A stretch of 13,936 nt of DNA from Acidobacteriota bacterium (GTDB lineage: Bacteria; Acidobacteriota; UBA6911; RPQK01; DATIPO01), in assembly GCA_028277865.1 (NCBI GenBank), contig JANQFM010001109.1:1-13936 (forward strand). The letters run 5' to 3'. The position numbers and the translations under genes were made by a program. The notes beneath the pieces were generated by a model, which saw only the letters and a program-made list of their open reading frames with translations, ran no database searches and was not told the DNA's origin. Of this stretch, positions 1 through 8,000 are shown one piece after another; the stretch's first letter is position 1, and every line of letters begins with the position of its first letter.

Positions 1-626
1 GGACCAAATACCAGCCCGTCTACTACGACGAGTTCATGTCCTCTCACGAAGCCCGTATCCGGCACTGGCAATTCAAGCTGGATGGCTGGAATGAGTTCCG
101 GGACGCCCAGCCCAACGCAGGGCACTTGGCCCTTTTTGAACTCGACAAGATGGGCCACCTGCACAAGATCGTGACTCAAAACATCGACGGGCTGCACCAA
201 CTGGCCGGCCACGACGAACAAAAAGTGATCGAAGTGCATGGCACGGCCCGCAAGGTGGAATGCTGCACCTGCAAGCGGCTGATGGCGCCGGATCCGGTTT
301 TCGACGAATTCGAAAAGACCGGCCAACCGCCCCTGTGCGACTGCGGGGGCTTCCTCAAGCCGGCTACGGTTTCCTTTGGGCAGCCCATGCCCCTCGACAA
401 GATGCAGCAAGCCTACCAAGCAGCCCAGTCCTGCGATCTCGTTCTTTCAATCGGGTCAACCCTGGAAGTGGAGCCGGCGGCCTCCGTCCCCCGCCTGGCC
501 AAGGAAGGCGGTGCCCACTATGCCATTGTCAACCTGGGTCCGACCGCCCATGACTACATCGCCGACCTGCGTCTGGAAGGCGACGCCAGCCAGCTTTTGG
601 CAAGCACGCTGAAACACCTGAAATGA
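1..626 (+). CDS. SIR2-family NAD-dependent protein deacylase (sirtuin), 5' partial
   Basis: This is the C-terminal two thirds of a sirtuin, which removes acyl groups from protein lysines using NAD+ in the cytoplasm. The frame is open from base 3 (TKYQPVYYDEF), and the first two bases fit the end of the Trp codon that usually precedes this motif, so the start lies outside the window. Visible family marks are TQNIDGLH, the catalytic His in EVHGT (codon 237-239), a zinc-binding Cys pair CCTC (codons 261 and 270), a second pair written CDC (codons 336 and 342), the ATVSFGQPMP segment, the SIGSTLEVEPA nucleotide-binding loop and a closing IVNLGPT...ADLRLEGDA. The second zinc pair is Cys-x-Cys rather than the common Cys-x2-Cys. 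The stop codon lies in the loop of a small hairpin. The aldo/keto reductase follows about 100 bp downstream on the same strand. The family call is firm; substrate and acyl preference cannot be read. Confidence 0.93.
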   Translation, partial: TKYQPVYYDEFMSSHEARIRHWQFKLDGWNEFRDAQPNAGHLALFELDKMGHLHKIVTQNIDGLHQLAGHDEQKVIEVHGTARKVECCTCKRLMAPDPVFDEFEKTGQPPLCDCGGFLKPATVSFGQPMPLDKMQQAYQAAQSCDLVLSIGSTLEVEPAASVPRLAKEGGAHYAIVNLGPTAHDYIADLRLEGDASQLLASTLKHLK

Positions 627-633
627 TTTCAGG
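617..633 (+). terminator. Perfect 7-bp hairpin enclosing the sirtuin stop codon
   Basis: CCTGAAA (617-623) and TTTCAGG (627-633) are perfect reverse complements. The three-base loop is the TGA stop codon itself. No T-tract follows, so it is not a standard intrinsic terminator. It could stabilise the mRNA 3' end, or it may be chance. Confidence 0.3.
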
Positions 634-667
634 ACTTCCCGAATTCGAACGAATTCGATCTGGTGGA

Positions 668-694
668 GCCACACAGACACGGAGTGCAAAGAGA
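668..694 (+). repeat. Half copy of the CACAGAG-type intergenic repeat
   Basis: This stretch before the aldo/keto reductase matches the left arm of the palindromic element at 9313-9386 at 22 of 27 positions. Both share GCCAC, CAC-x-GAGTGCA and AGAGA. It lacks the opposite arm, so it looks like a decayed or half element. Just upstream (640-657) are two copies of the self-palindromic octamer CGAATTCG separated by AA. Confidence 0.6.
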
Positions 695-733
695 GATCCG
701 CTGTTTCGATAACCGGGTGCTATAGTGCCGCTC

Positions 734-1696
734 ATGCGCTACCGGACGCTGGGACGCAGCGGCTTCAAAGTCTCCGAGGTCGGATTTGGAGGCTGGGGAA
801 TCGGGCGAAAAATGTGGAAGGGCGCCGAGGACCGGGAGTCTCTGCGCGCCCTTCACCAGGCCGTAGACGAGGGGATCAACTTCTTCGATACGGCTCTGGT
901 CTACGGCAACGGCCACAGCGAATCGCTGATCGGCAGGCTTCTGGGCGAATCCGGCCAGCGAGTTTACGTGGCGACCAAGGTGCCGCCCCAAAACAAGTCC
1001 TGGCCTGCCAGCGGCTCAGTGGCGGAGGCTTTTCCGGCCCGGCACATCGTCGACTGCGCAGAAGCCAGCCTTCGCAACCTGGGGACCGAGTGCATCGACC
1101 TGCTTCAGCTCCACGTCTGGGATCCTTCCTGGGTCGAGGATTTACGGTGGTATCAAGCGCTTTGCAAGCTGCGTCGCGAGGGCAAGATCCGCTTTTTCGG
1201 CATCTCCGTCAATGATCACCAGCCTGGCAGTGCCCAGGAAGTCGTCGAAGAAGGGCTGGTCGATACCGTCCAGGTGATCTTCAACATCTTCGACCAGAGC
1301 CCTCTCGAAAAGCTGTTCCCGGCTTGCCGTCAGCATCAGGTGGGTGTCATCGCCAGGGTTCCTTTCGATGAAGGGGCATTGACCGGCGGGTTGACCCCTG
1401 AGACGCATTTTTCACGCCGCGATTGGCGGCGGCGCTACTTCAAGGATGACCGCAAGCAGCAGGTTTATGACCGTGTGCAAAAGCTGATTGGCGAACTGGG
1501 GATTTCAGCCCCAAGCCTGCCCGAGACGGCCCTGCGATTTTGCCTCCATCCGCCCGCCGTCAGCACGGTGATTGCAGGCATGCGCTCCGTCCGGCACGTG
1601 CAGGCCAATGCAGCCGCCTCGCAGCTTCAGCCCCTCCCTGAGAGGATCCTACGAGTCCTGCAGCGCCATTGCTGGGATAAGAATTTCTATCATTAG
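734..1696 (+). CDS. Aldo/keto reductase family oxidoreductase
   Basis: This is a soluble NADPH-dependent (beta/alpha)8-barrel oxidoreductase acting on an unknown carbonyl or sugar substrate. From the ATG at 734 it is 320 residues, normal for the family. The opening MRYRTLGRSGFKVSEVGFGGW is the usual first strand. The catalytic tetrad is readable: D52 and Y57 in FFDTALVYG, K82 in VATKVPP and H127 in LLQLHVWD. The C-terminal half has the expected IFNIFDQ strand and a closing PAVSTVIAGMRSVRHVQANA cofactor segment. A GTG at 725 would add three residues (MPL). I prefer the ATG because it matches where relatives begin; neither start has a clear Shine-Dalgarno. The gene sits between the sirtuin and the ClpX-like gene with about 100-bp gaps, so a shared transcript is possible but not shown. 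Confidence 0.93.
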   Translation: MRYRTLGRSGFKVSEVGFGGWGIGRKMWKGAEDRESLRALHQAVDEGINFFDTALVYGNGHSESLIGRLLGESGQRVYVATKVPPQNKSWPASGSVAEAFPARHIVDCAEASLRNLGTECIDLLQLHVWDPSWVEDLRWYQALCKLRREGKIRFFGISVNDHQPGSAQEVVEEGLVDTVQVIFNIFDQSPLEKLFPACRQHQVGVIARVPFDEGALTGGLTPETHFSRRDWRRRYFKDDRKQQVYDRVQKLIGELGISAPSLPETALRFCLHPPAVSTVIAGMRSVRHVQANAAASQLQPLPERILRVLQRHCWDKNFYH

Positions 1697-1707
1697 CAAG
1701 GGTCCGC

Positions 1708-1755
1708 AAACCGGCGCTGGGCAGAAACAGGTAGAATTACTCCTTGTGCCGGTTT
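1708..1755. repeat. Inverted repeat AAACCGGC / GCCGGTTT
   Basis: Perfect 8-bp arms at 1708-1715 and 1748-1755 flank a 32-bp spacer in the short gap between the aldo/keto reductase and the ClpX-like gene. The spacer contains a TAGAAT (1732-1737) resembling a -10 box, without a matching -35. It could be an operator or part of a terminator; there is no T-tract. Confidence 0.3.
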
Positions 1756-1794
1756 CCGGCCAACGTTCTCAGCATCCGAGAAAGGCGAGTGACC

Positions 1795-3327
1795 ATGGCT
1801 GCGGACAAAAGTAGTCTCCCCGAGGAGCTTCAAAAGCTCCTGCAAAGGCAGGGCGTGCGGATTCAGGCCTTCCCGCAGGCCCAAAACGTCCAGGAAGACG
1901 ATGCGGGCGACGATGCGGACGAACGCCGCGCCAAGGCGTTGCAATTCGACTTTAAGCCCAGCCAGATCAAGGACTACCTGGACCGCTACGTCATTCAGCA
2001 AGATGACGCCAAGAAGGTGTTGGCTACCGCCGTCTGCGACCACTACCATCACATCCAGAGTTGCCAGGGCGAAGACGACTGCCGCGACTACAAGAAGCAG
2101 AACATCATCCTGATCGGCCCCACAGGCGTGGGCAAGACTTACCTGGTTCAAAACATCGCCCGGCTCATCGGCGTGCCCTTCGTCAAGGCCGACGCCACCA
2201 AGTTCAGCGAGACGGGGTATGTGGGCGGCGACGTCGAGGATCTGGTGCGCGACCTGGTTCACCAGGCGGACGGAGACATCGGCCTGGCCGAATACGGCAT
2301 CGTTTACCTGGACGAAATCGACAAGATTGCCGGCGCTCACAGTGTGGCGGGGCGCGACGTGAGCGGACACGGAGTGCAGAGGGGACTGCTCAAGATGATG
2401 GAAGAGACAGCGGTGCCGCTGCGCTCGCCCTCGGACATCGCCGGTCAAATGCAATCATTGATGGAATTCCAGGCCAAAGGGAAGTTCGAGAAGAAAACCA
2501 TCAGCACCAAGCACATCCTTTTTATCGTCAGCGGCGCCTTTGACGGGTTGCCCAACATCATCAAGAAGAGAGTTGGGGCCAAGCAGATCGGCTTTCGCGA
2601 GGATATCGGCGTTTTGGATAAGGAGCACCTGCTTTACGAGATGGCCCGTTCGGTCGACTTCATCGAGTATGGGTTCGAAGCCGAGTTCATCGGGCGCCTG
2701 CCCGTCATCGTCCACTGCAATCAACTCACGGCCGAGGACCTGTTCAAGATCCTCAAGTACTCGGAGGGTTCGCTGCTCAAGCAGTACAAACGCGATTTCC
2801 TGGCCTACGGAATCGATACCTACTTCACCGATGACGGGATGCAGGCCATCGCCGGCAAGGCTGTCAAGGAGCAGACGGGTGCGCGGGGTTTGATCACGGT
2901 CTGTGAAAAAACCTTCCGCAACTACAAGTACGTCCTTCCCGATCATCCCGTGGTCAGGGAGTTCGTAGTCGGCGACGAGATGATCCAAAAGCCCCAGGCC
3001 AAGCTTGAGGAGTTGCTGTCCAACCCCGAGATGTACCGCGACAGGGTGGTCGAGTTTCAGGTAAGCCGCTTTGAGGAGAAGTTCCAGCAGGAATATGCCA
3101 TCCGGGTGCGAGTGACTCCGGAGGCTGTCTTGCAGCTGCGCCGTCAGGCCGATGAAGTGGGGAAGAATCCGCTCGACCACTTCATCGAGGTCTTTGGCGG
3201 CTTCGAGCACGGCTTCAACCTGCTTCAGAAAACCAGCGGATCGGTATTTGTCATCGACGAACCGGTGGTGGAAGATCCCTCCCAGGGCGTCGACAACTGG
3301 ATTCGCGAGTCCTACCAAAAAGACTGA
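1795..3327 (+). CDS. ClpX-like AAA+ unfoldase without zinc finger, with C-terminal extension
   Basis: This 510-residue AAA+ ATPase belongs to the Clp/HSP100 clade nearest ClpX, whose hexamers unfold proteins for the ClpP peptidase. Visible motifs are Walker A GPTGVGKT (108-115), the pore loop GYVG (141-144), Walker B VYLDEID with D173/E174, an IGF tripeptide (265-267) where ClpX carries its ClpP-docking loop, EFIGRLPV, and sensor 2 in TGARGL (R364). The N-terminal Cys4 zinc-binding domain of true ClpX is missing; in its place is an acidic segment (EDDAGDDADE). After about residue 405 there is a roughly 100-residue extension with no family I recognise. The ATG at 1795 follows a purine-rich AGAAAGGCGAG. 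In-frame sequence reaches further upstream (TTG at 1744), but the homology-bearing protein does not need it. It is probably an unfoldase or remodeller; ClpP partnership is inferred from IGF alone, and no clpP is in the window. Confidence 0.92.
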   Translation: MAADKSSLPEELQKLLQRQGVRIQAFPQAQNVQEDDAGDDADERRAKALQFDFKPSQIKDYLDRYVIQQDDAKKVLATAVCDHYHHIQSCQGEDDCRDYKKQNIILIGPTGVGKTYLVQNIARLIGVPFVKADATKFSETGYVGGDVEDLVRDLVHQADGDIGLAEYGIVYLDEIDKIAGAHSVAGRDVSGHGVQRGLLKMMEETAVPLRSPSDIAGQMQSLMEFQAKGKFEKKTISTKHILFIVSGAFDGLPNIIKKRVGAKQIGFREDIGVLDKEHLLYEMARSVDFIEYGFEAEFIGRLPVIVHCNQLTAEDLFKILKYSEGSLLKQYKRDFLAYGIDTYFTDDGMQAIAGKAVKEQTGARGLITVCEKTFRNYKYVLPDHPVVREFVVGDEMIQKPQAKLEELLSNPEMYRDRVVEFQVSRFEEKFQQEYAIRVRVTPEAVLQLRRQADEVGKNPLDHFIEVFGGFEHGFNLLQKTSGSVFVIDEPVVEDPSQGVDNWIRESYQKD

Positions 3328-3359
3328 TTCAGGCCACCAATTGCCCGAAGGGGCTGAAT
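3327..3359. terminator. Possible bidirectional terminator hairpin between convergent genes
   Basis: ATTCAGGCC (3327-3335) can pair with GGGCTGAAT (3351-3359) with one mismatch, around a 15-base loop. It lies in the 67-bp gap between the convergent ClpX-like gene and the minus-strand gene, where a shared terminator is expected. No good T-tract is seen on either strand. Confidence 0.3.
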
Positions 3360-3394
3360 GCACGTGGCAACTTTCCCGTCTGGCCGCTGCTCCA

Positions 3395-4003
3395 TCAGTG
3401 GCTTCGCCGGTAAACCTTGGCGTAAACGCTGCGGAAAGGCGAGATGCAATAGTGCTCCACCAACTGCTTGCCCGCCACCGGATGGGAAGCAATCTTGTCC
3501 AGAAACCTGCTTTCGATCCAAAAGGTGAGCCGCATGATATCGGCCTTCCCAGAGATTTTCTCCACCTGGAAGGCCTTTCTCAAATTGGGCCGGAATTCGA
3601 AGACATCACCGTAGGAGGAGTTTCGGAGTTCGTAAGGAGAAGTGATTTGCTCCTGCCGCCCCCTGCGGTAATGTTGAATCAGGCGGGCCTGAAAGTCGTC
3701 GTAGTCGAAGTCCTTCACTTTGTTGTTGACGCTGATCTCGATGGTGAAGTTTTCTCCATCCGCCTCACAGCGCAAGCCGTAAGTGAAATCCAGTGCTTCC
3801 TTGGCGAATTTTATGCGGTGGCCTTTTTCGTCGTGAAAGCGCTTCAGCTCTTCCTGGGCTCCTGCCTGAGAGCTGTCAGCGGCCTCGATCTGTTCGCGGG
3901 TCACGTAGTAGCTGGAGACGTTGTCGTACCATTCGTCGATGATCCTCTGCAGGATGAGGTCGATGGCTTGCTGAGCTTCTTGTACTTTGTCGCTTGTCGT
4001 CAT
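3395..4003 (-). CDS. Hypothetical protein, no family recognised
   Basis: This minus-strand gene encodes 202 residues. I do not recognise a family. The start is the ATG at 4003-4001 (MTTSDKVQEAQQA), preceded on its own strand by a GAGG Shine-Dalgarno seven bases upstream. Longer in-frame starts would run into the repeat-bearing intergenic region and give low-complexity sequence. The protein is soluble, with no signal peptide or membrane segment. The first 80 residues are charged and helical-looking (DKVQEAQQAIDLILQRIIDE, later AQEELKRFHDEKGHRIKFAK). The second half has beta-rich stretches (ENFTIEISVNNKV, DIMRLTFWIESRFL). It is the only minus-strand gene here, converging on the ClpX-like gene and divergent from the NusG-like gene. 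Coding status is supported by the start context and normal composition. Confidence 0.72.
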   Translation of the reverse strand: MTTSDKVQEAQQAIDLILQRIIDEWYDNVSSYYVTREQIEAADSSQAGAQEELKRFHDEKGHRIKFAKEALDFTYGLRCEADGENFTIEISVNNKVKDFDYDDFQARLIQHYRRGRQEQITSPYELRNSSYGDVFEFRPNLRKAFQVEKISGKADIMRLTFWIESRFLDKIASHPVAGKQLVEHYCISPFRSVYAKVYRRSH

Positions 4004-4097
4004 AGGCTGCCTCGATGGGCTCTGCAATTGTAAATCGAGGAAGGGAGCCAGGCAAACATTAAAGCTGGGCCGCTTCGATTCTGCGCTTTTTGTCGTC

Positions 4098-4190
4098 GGT
4101 GGAACACGGAAAAGGCAACATGGAACAAGGAAAAGAGCAGGAAGGCCGAAGATGCTTGAATCTTCCCTGTTCCGTGTTCCCTGTTCCACC
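4098..4190. repeat. GGAACA-type imperfect palindromic intergenic repeat
   Basis: The outer arms GGTGGAACA (4098-4106) and TGTTCCACC (4182-4190) are perfect reverse complements. Inside them, the left side repeats GGAACACGGAA and GGAACAAGGAA, and the right side repeats TTCCCTGTTCC and GTGTTCC. The whole can fold into a long imperfect hairpin. It fills much of the 228-bp divergent intergenic region (4004-4231) between the hypothetical gene and the NusG-like gene. It has the look of a dispersed non-coding repeat rather than a gene part. No transposase is nearby. Confidence 0.7.
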
Positions 4191-4231
4191 TGCCTCGGCG
4201 ACCGAACAGCCCTTCGAGCCCGCGTGCTAAC

Positions 4232-4756
4232 ATGAGTTCGATGTCTGTGGAGCAGGTGCCGGACCCGGTCAATTGGTATGCCGTCCACACCCGGCCCCGC
4301 CACGAAAAGGTGGTGGCCGAGCAGCTATGCCGACGGGACATCGAGTGCTTTCTTCCCCTGCGCGAGGTTCTCTCCCGCTGGAAAGACCGCCGCAAGCGCG
4401 TCCAGTTCCCTCTCTTTCCCGGCTACTTGTTCGTTCACACCCAGATCCGAGACAAGCGGCTGCACATCCTCAAAGTCGATTCAGTGGTGCGGATTCTGGG
4501 TTTCAACGGAAAGGCCGAGCCTGTGCCGACCGACCAGATCGAGTCGGTCAAGAAGCTGGTTTACAGCACCCTGCCTTACGACCCCTATCCGCACTTGGCG
4601 GTAGGGGACCGGGTCCGCATCATCAAGGGGCCTTTGCGCGGACTGGTCGGAATCCTGGTTGAAAAGAAAAACCGCTTCCGATTCGTCCTCAACGTCGATC
4701 TCATCCAGCAATCCGTCTCCTGTGAAATCGACTCCTGCGACGTGGAGAGCATCTGA
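4232..4756 (+). CDS. NusG-like transcription antiterminator (RfaH/UpxY/LoaP-type paralogue)
   Basis: This 174-residue protein has the NusG architecture: an N-terminal NGN domain (WYAVHTRPRHEKVVAEQL, then FPGYLFVHTQI and VVRILGF, roughly residues 12-100) and a C-terminal KOW domain (AVGDRVRIIKGPLRGLVGIL, roughly 120-174). NusG-family proteins bind RNA polymerase at the clamp and suppress pausing or termination. Paralogues of the RfaH, UpxY and LoaP type act on particular long operons, often for capsule, LPS or secondary metabolites. Three things favour a specialised paralogue: the REVLSRWKDRRKRVQFPLFPGYLF segment is typical of that group, it lacks housekeeping neighbours such as secE or ribosomal proteins, and a glycan gene cluster lies downstream. 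The start is the ATG at 4232 (MSSMSVEQV); a second ATG at 4241 is also possible. There is no strong Shine-Dalgarno. Its target is not visible; the leader before wecB is a candidate. Confidence 0.92.
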   Translation: MSSMSVEQVPDPVNWYAVHTRPRHEKVVAEQLCRRDIECFLPLREVLSRWKDRRKRVQFPLFPGYLFVHTQIRDKRLHILKVDSVVRILGFNGKAEPVPTDQIESVKKLVYSTLPYDPYPHLAVGDRVRIIKGPLRGLVGILVEKKNRFRFVLNVDLIQQSVSCEIDSCDVESI

Positions 4757-4884
4757 GCAGTTGTCAGTTCGGGAGGGGAAGAATCAGCTCCGGGCAGGCG
4801 ACAGTCGCTGAGCGCAAGCCCACATCTGTACTCGACAGTGCCCAAGGCGGCGGTGCGTTTGGTTGGCTGCTCCTCCCTCATTGT

Positions 4885-4900
4885 TGTGACTGCAATCACA
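4885..4900. promoter_or_regulatory. CRP/FNR-type operator upstream of the GH38-like gene
   Basis: TGTGACTGCAATCACA is an exact match to the TGTGA-N6-TCACA core of the CRP-family consensus. It lies 144 bp before the ATG at 5044, in the 287-bp gap 4757-5043, which otherwise shows no gene I can support. No convincing -10 or -35 is visible at a class I or II spacing, so the promoter itself is not located. The regulator is not encoded in the window. Confidence 0.6.
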
Positions 4901-5043
4901 CAATCGACTCTTGAGCCTATGCAAGCCTGGTGGGGTGCCCTCGGAATAGCTTCGCCTCAGCCGGCAAGACATGTGCCGCTGAATGAGGTGAGGATTGCCG
5001 AGAGTACCTGCAAGCGCCTTAGCAATGCGGACTCGATATCGAA

Positions 5044-8000
5044 ATGAGCAAGTACTTCCCATTTCGCTTGGTGGTGGTCTTTGCGGCACTGGCGATATCC
5101 TCGTTGACGGCCCAGGGTCAACCCAAGCGCATCTACATCGCTGTGGACGATCATACCGATTACTATTGGACGGCCGACGGCGACACTTACCGCCAAGCAT
5201 TCATCGACATGATCGACTACTACCTGGATTTGGCCGATCAGACGGACGGCAATCCGAGTGACTGGCAGAGCCGCTTTGTCTGCGACGGCAGTTTCTGGCT
5301 CTGGGAGTATGAAAAGAACAAGACCGAGCAAGAATGGCAGCGACTCATTTCGCGCCTCAAAAGCGGACACATCAGTGCACCCATGACGCCCCTGGTCGTC
5401 CTCTATGGGGGTGTTCCCGCCGAAGCGGCCCTGCGCAGCCTCTATTACGCCGGCAGCCTGGAACGCCGTCATGGCCTCGACTTCCAAATGGCGCTCAGCA
5501 TGGAAAACCAGGTAATGCCGTGGGGACTGGCTTCCCTATGGGCCGGCGCCGGCGCCAAGTACACCTGGAAGGGGATCTGCGGCTGCGCGACCAAGATACC
5601 CGATGCTGCCGACCGCGAGCACGAAGCCTATTACTGGCAAGGTCCGGACGGGCAACGCGTCCTGACAAAATGGAATTCCATACTGGCCGCCACCAACCGG
5701 CATATGGGCGGCTACGCCGAAGCTCGGAATCCAGCCTCCATTGTCGATTTCGTGAGCAGCGATGAGGAATTCCTGCGCCGATACCCTTACGAGGTGGTCG
5801 GCTGCTTCGGAAACGGCTGGGATGACTTGGAGACCATGACTGACGAGTTCCTCACTGTGGCCGAGGACAAGTCGAACGCACAGCGCCGCGTCATCGTCAG
5901 CAATGAACTGGACTTTTTTGAGGATTTGGAGAGGACTCACGGGAACGAGTTGCCGCACGTCGCCCACAGCTTCGGCAACGAATGGGATCTGTACAGCGCC
6001 TCGCTGTCCGAGGTCTCGGCTCAAGTCAAGAGGAGCCTGGAAAAACTGAGGGCCGCCGAGGCCATGGCGACCCTGGCCAGCCTTTTCTTCCCCGGTTTTA
6101 TGGATGGCCGGGAGGCGGCCCGTGAGAAGGCCTTCCTGAACTTCGGCCTCTATTTCGAGCACGACTGGACTGCTGACGGCCCGGTGCCGCGCCGGGTCCG
6201 TGAGCAATGGCAACGGGAGGTGGCGGCGGAGATCGAATCCTATGTGGACGCGCTGCACCGGGACGCCGCCCAAGCCCTGGGCGAACTGATTGCTGCCCAG
6301 GGCTCGACGGCGCGTTTTTATGTCTTCAATCCATTGGGCTGGCAGCGAACCGACTATGCCGACCTGCCTTTCTCGGCGCCGGGTCCGGTCCATGTGGTCG
6401 ACCTGGCTTCCCAGGAAACGGTCCCTTCTCAAGTCGTTGAACAGGACGGTGCACCCAGCCGCTTGCGCATCCTGGCCGGTGAATTACCCAGCCTGGGCTA
6501 CAGGGTCTACGAGGTGCGCTCGGGTTCCGGACAGGCTTTCGGCCCGGCGGCAACCATATCGGGAGGCGTGATTGAAAACGGCGACTATCGAGTCACGGTG
6601 GCACCCCGCGGCGCCATCACAAGCCTGCTGGACAAAAAGCGGGGAAGCTTCCAGCTGGCTTCCGCCGCCGATGGCTTCGCCATCAATGATCTGGGCTCTT
6701 CGAGCGGCACTCTGAGCCCCGAAAACATTGGGCCGGTTTCGGTCACCTTGAAAGCCTCGGGACCCGATCCTGTGCGGCACACCAGCCGTATTACCCTTTA
6801 TCGCGGCATCCCCCGCATCGACATCCGCAATGAAATCACTGAGAATTTCAGCGGGCTGGAGAGTTGGGCGTTTGGGTTCAACCTGGAGAACCCCATCGTC
6901 CGGCACGAGGAAGTAGGTGCCATCGCACTGGCACGTCTGCAGAGCCAGGGAGGCCACTACGCCAACCGCTCAGCACGCTATGACTGGCTGACCTTGAATC
7001 ATTTCGCAGACATGACCGGCGACGGCCCAATCGGAATCACCCTCTCCAATTGGGACACCTATTTCTTTCGATTGGGCGACAGCACCGCCCAGGCGCTGGA
7101 TTCCGAAACACCCCGAATCTCCGCACTGGCAGGCGGTCAGGTCGACGGGCGCAGGCTGGGCATTCGCGACCAGGGCGGAGACGAATTCTTCCGGCAGCGC
7201 TTCGCCTTGCAAAGCCATGGGCCATTTGATCCAGCAGCCGCCATGAGGATGAGCCTGGAACACCAGAATCCGCCAGTGGCCGGCCTGGTCACGGGCGGCA
7301 TGCCCAGCTTGCCCGCCGCGTCGTTCTCGGCTCTGTCCAACACCAACCCCAACGTCCTTCTTTGGGCTCTTAAGCCCGCCGAGGAAGGGATCGGGCAAGG
7401 GATCGTCCTGCGCCTGTGGAACCTGGCCCAATCCCGTCAGACTGCAACAATCCGCTTTCTAGCAGCAGCGATCAAAGCTGCCCAAATCACCTCGCATATC
7501 GAAACCGACGTTGCTGAAGCGTCGTACCTCAACGGCGCCCTTGAGGCCGACTTCGCCTCTCAGCAGATCCGCACTTTTCGGCTGATTCCGGATGCAGGCG
7601 AGATCGACCTGGAAGTTGCACTCCAAGCCGATCCCGCCACGGTCGAAAGCAATCAGCAAGTCGCCTTCAGCGCCACCGTTGTCAACCGGGGCACCAAGGC
7701 GGCGGCAGAAGCCGGGCTTGAGTTCAAGTTGCCCGAAGATTTCCAGTTCCTCCGCTCCGAACCTGCAAGCGCCGGCTGCCAGCATCAGCAGGGAATCGTC
7801 AATTGCCTGTTGCACGACCTGAGGCCCGGGGGCGATTCCGCCCGTCAGGTGACCGTCGTTGCGCGTGCCGGCCTGAGGGGCAGCCACACCGCCAGGGCAG
7901 AGGTTTCAGGCGGTCCCGAAAGCGTGCTGAGCAACAATGTGAGCGAGATTCCGGTCCAAGTCGTCGCGACCCGTCTGCTGGCCATCCCCGCCCAGATCGA

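Noticed and set aside
1693..3492. Long open frames on the minus strand opposite the ClpX-like gene
   Set aside because: They lie antisense to a gene with clear AAA+ motifs. Their translations show no family motif, and their openness is explained by GC-rich codon bias.
3152..4033. Long + strand open frame overlapping the end of the ClpX-like gene and the minus-strand hypothetical gene
   Set aside because: Its first part is an out-of-frame reading of the ClpX-like tail, and the rest is antisense to a gene with a proper start and Shine-Dalgarno.
4849..4858. GGCGGTGCGT, similar to the RfaH ops element GGCGGTAGCGT
   Set aside because: One base is missing and the match is short in GC-rich DNA. 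The enterobacterial element need not be conserved for this paralogue. Only conservation in relatives would rescue it.
4838..5047. 69-residue open frame in the gap before the GH38-like gene
   Set aside because: It has no Shine-Dalgarno and no recognisable features, overlaps the next start, and spans the CRP-type site. More likely an untranslated leader.
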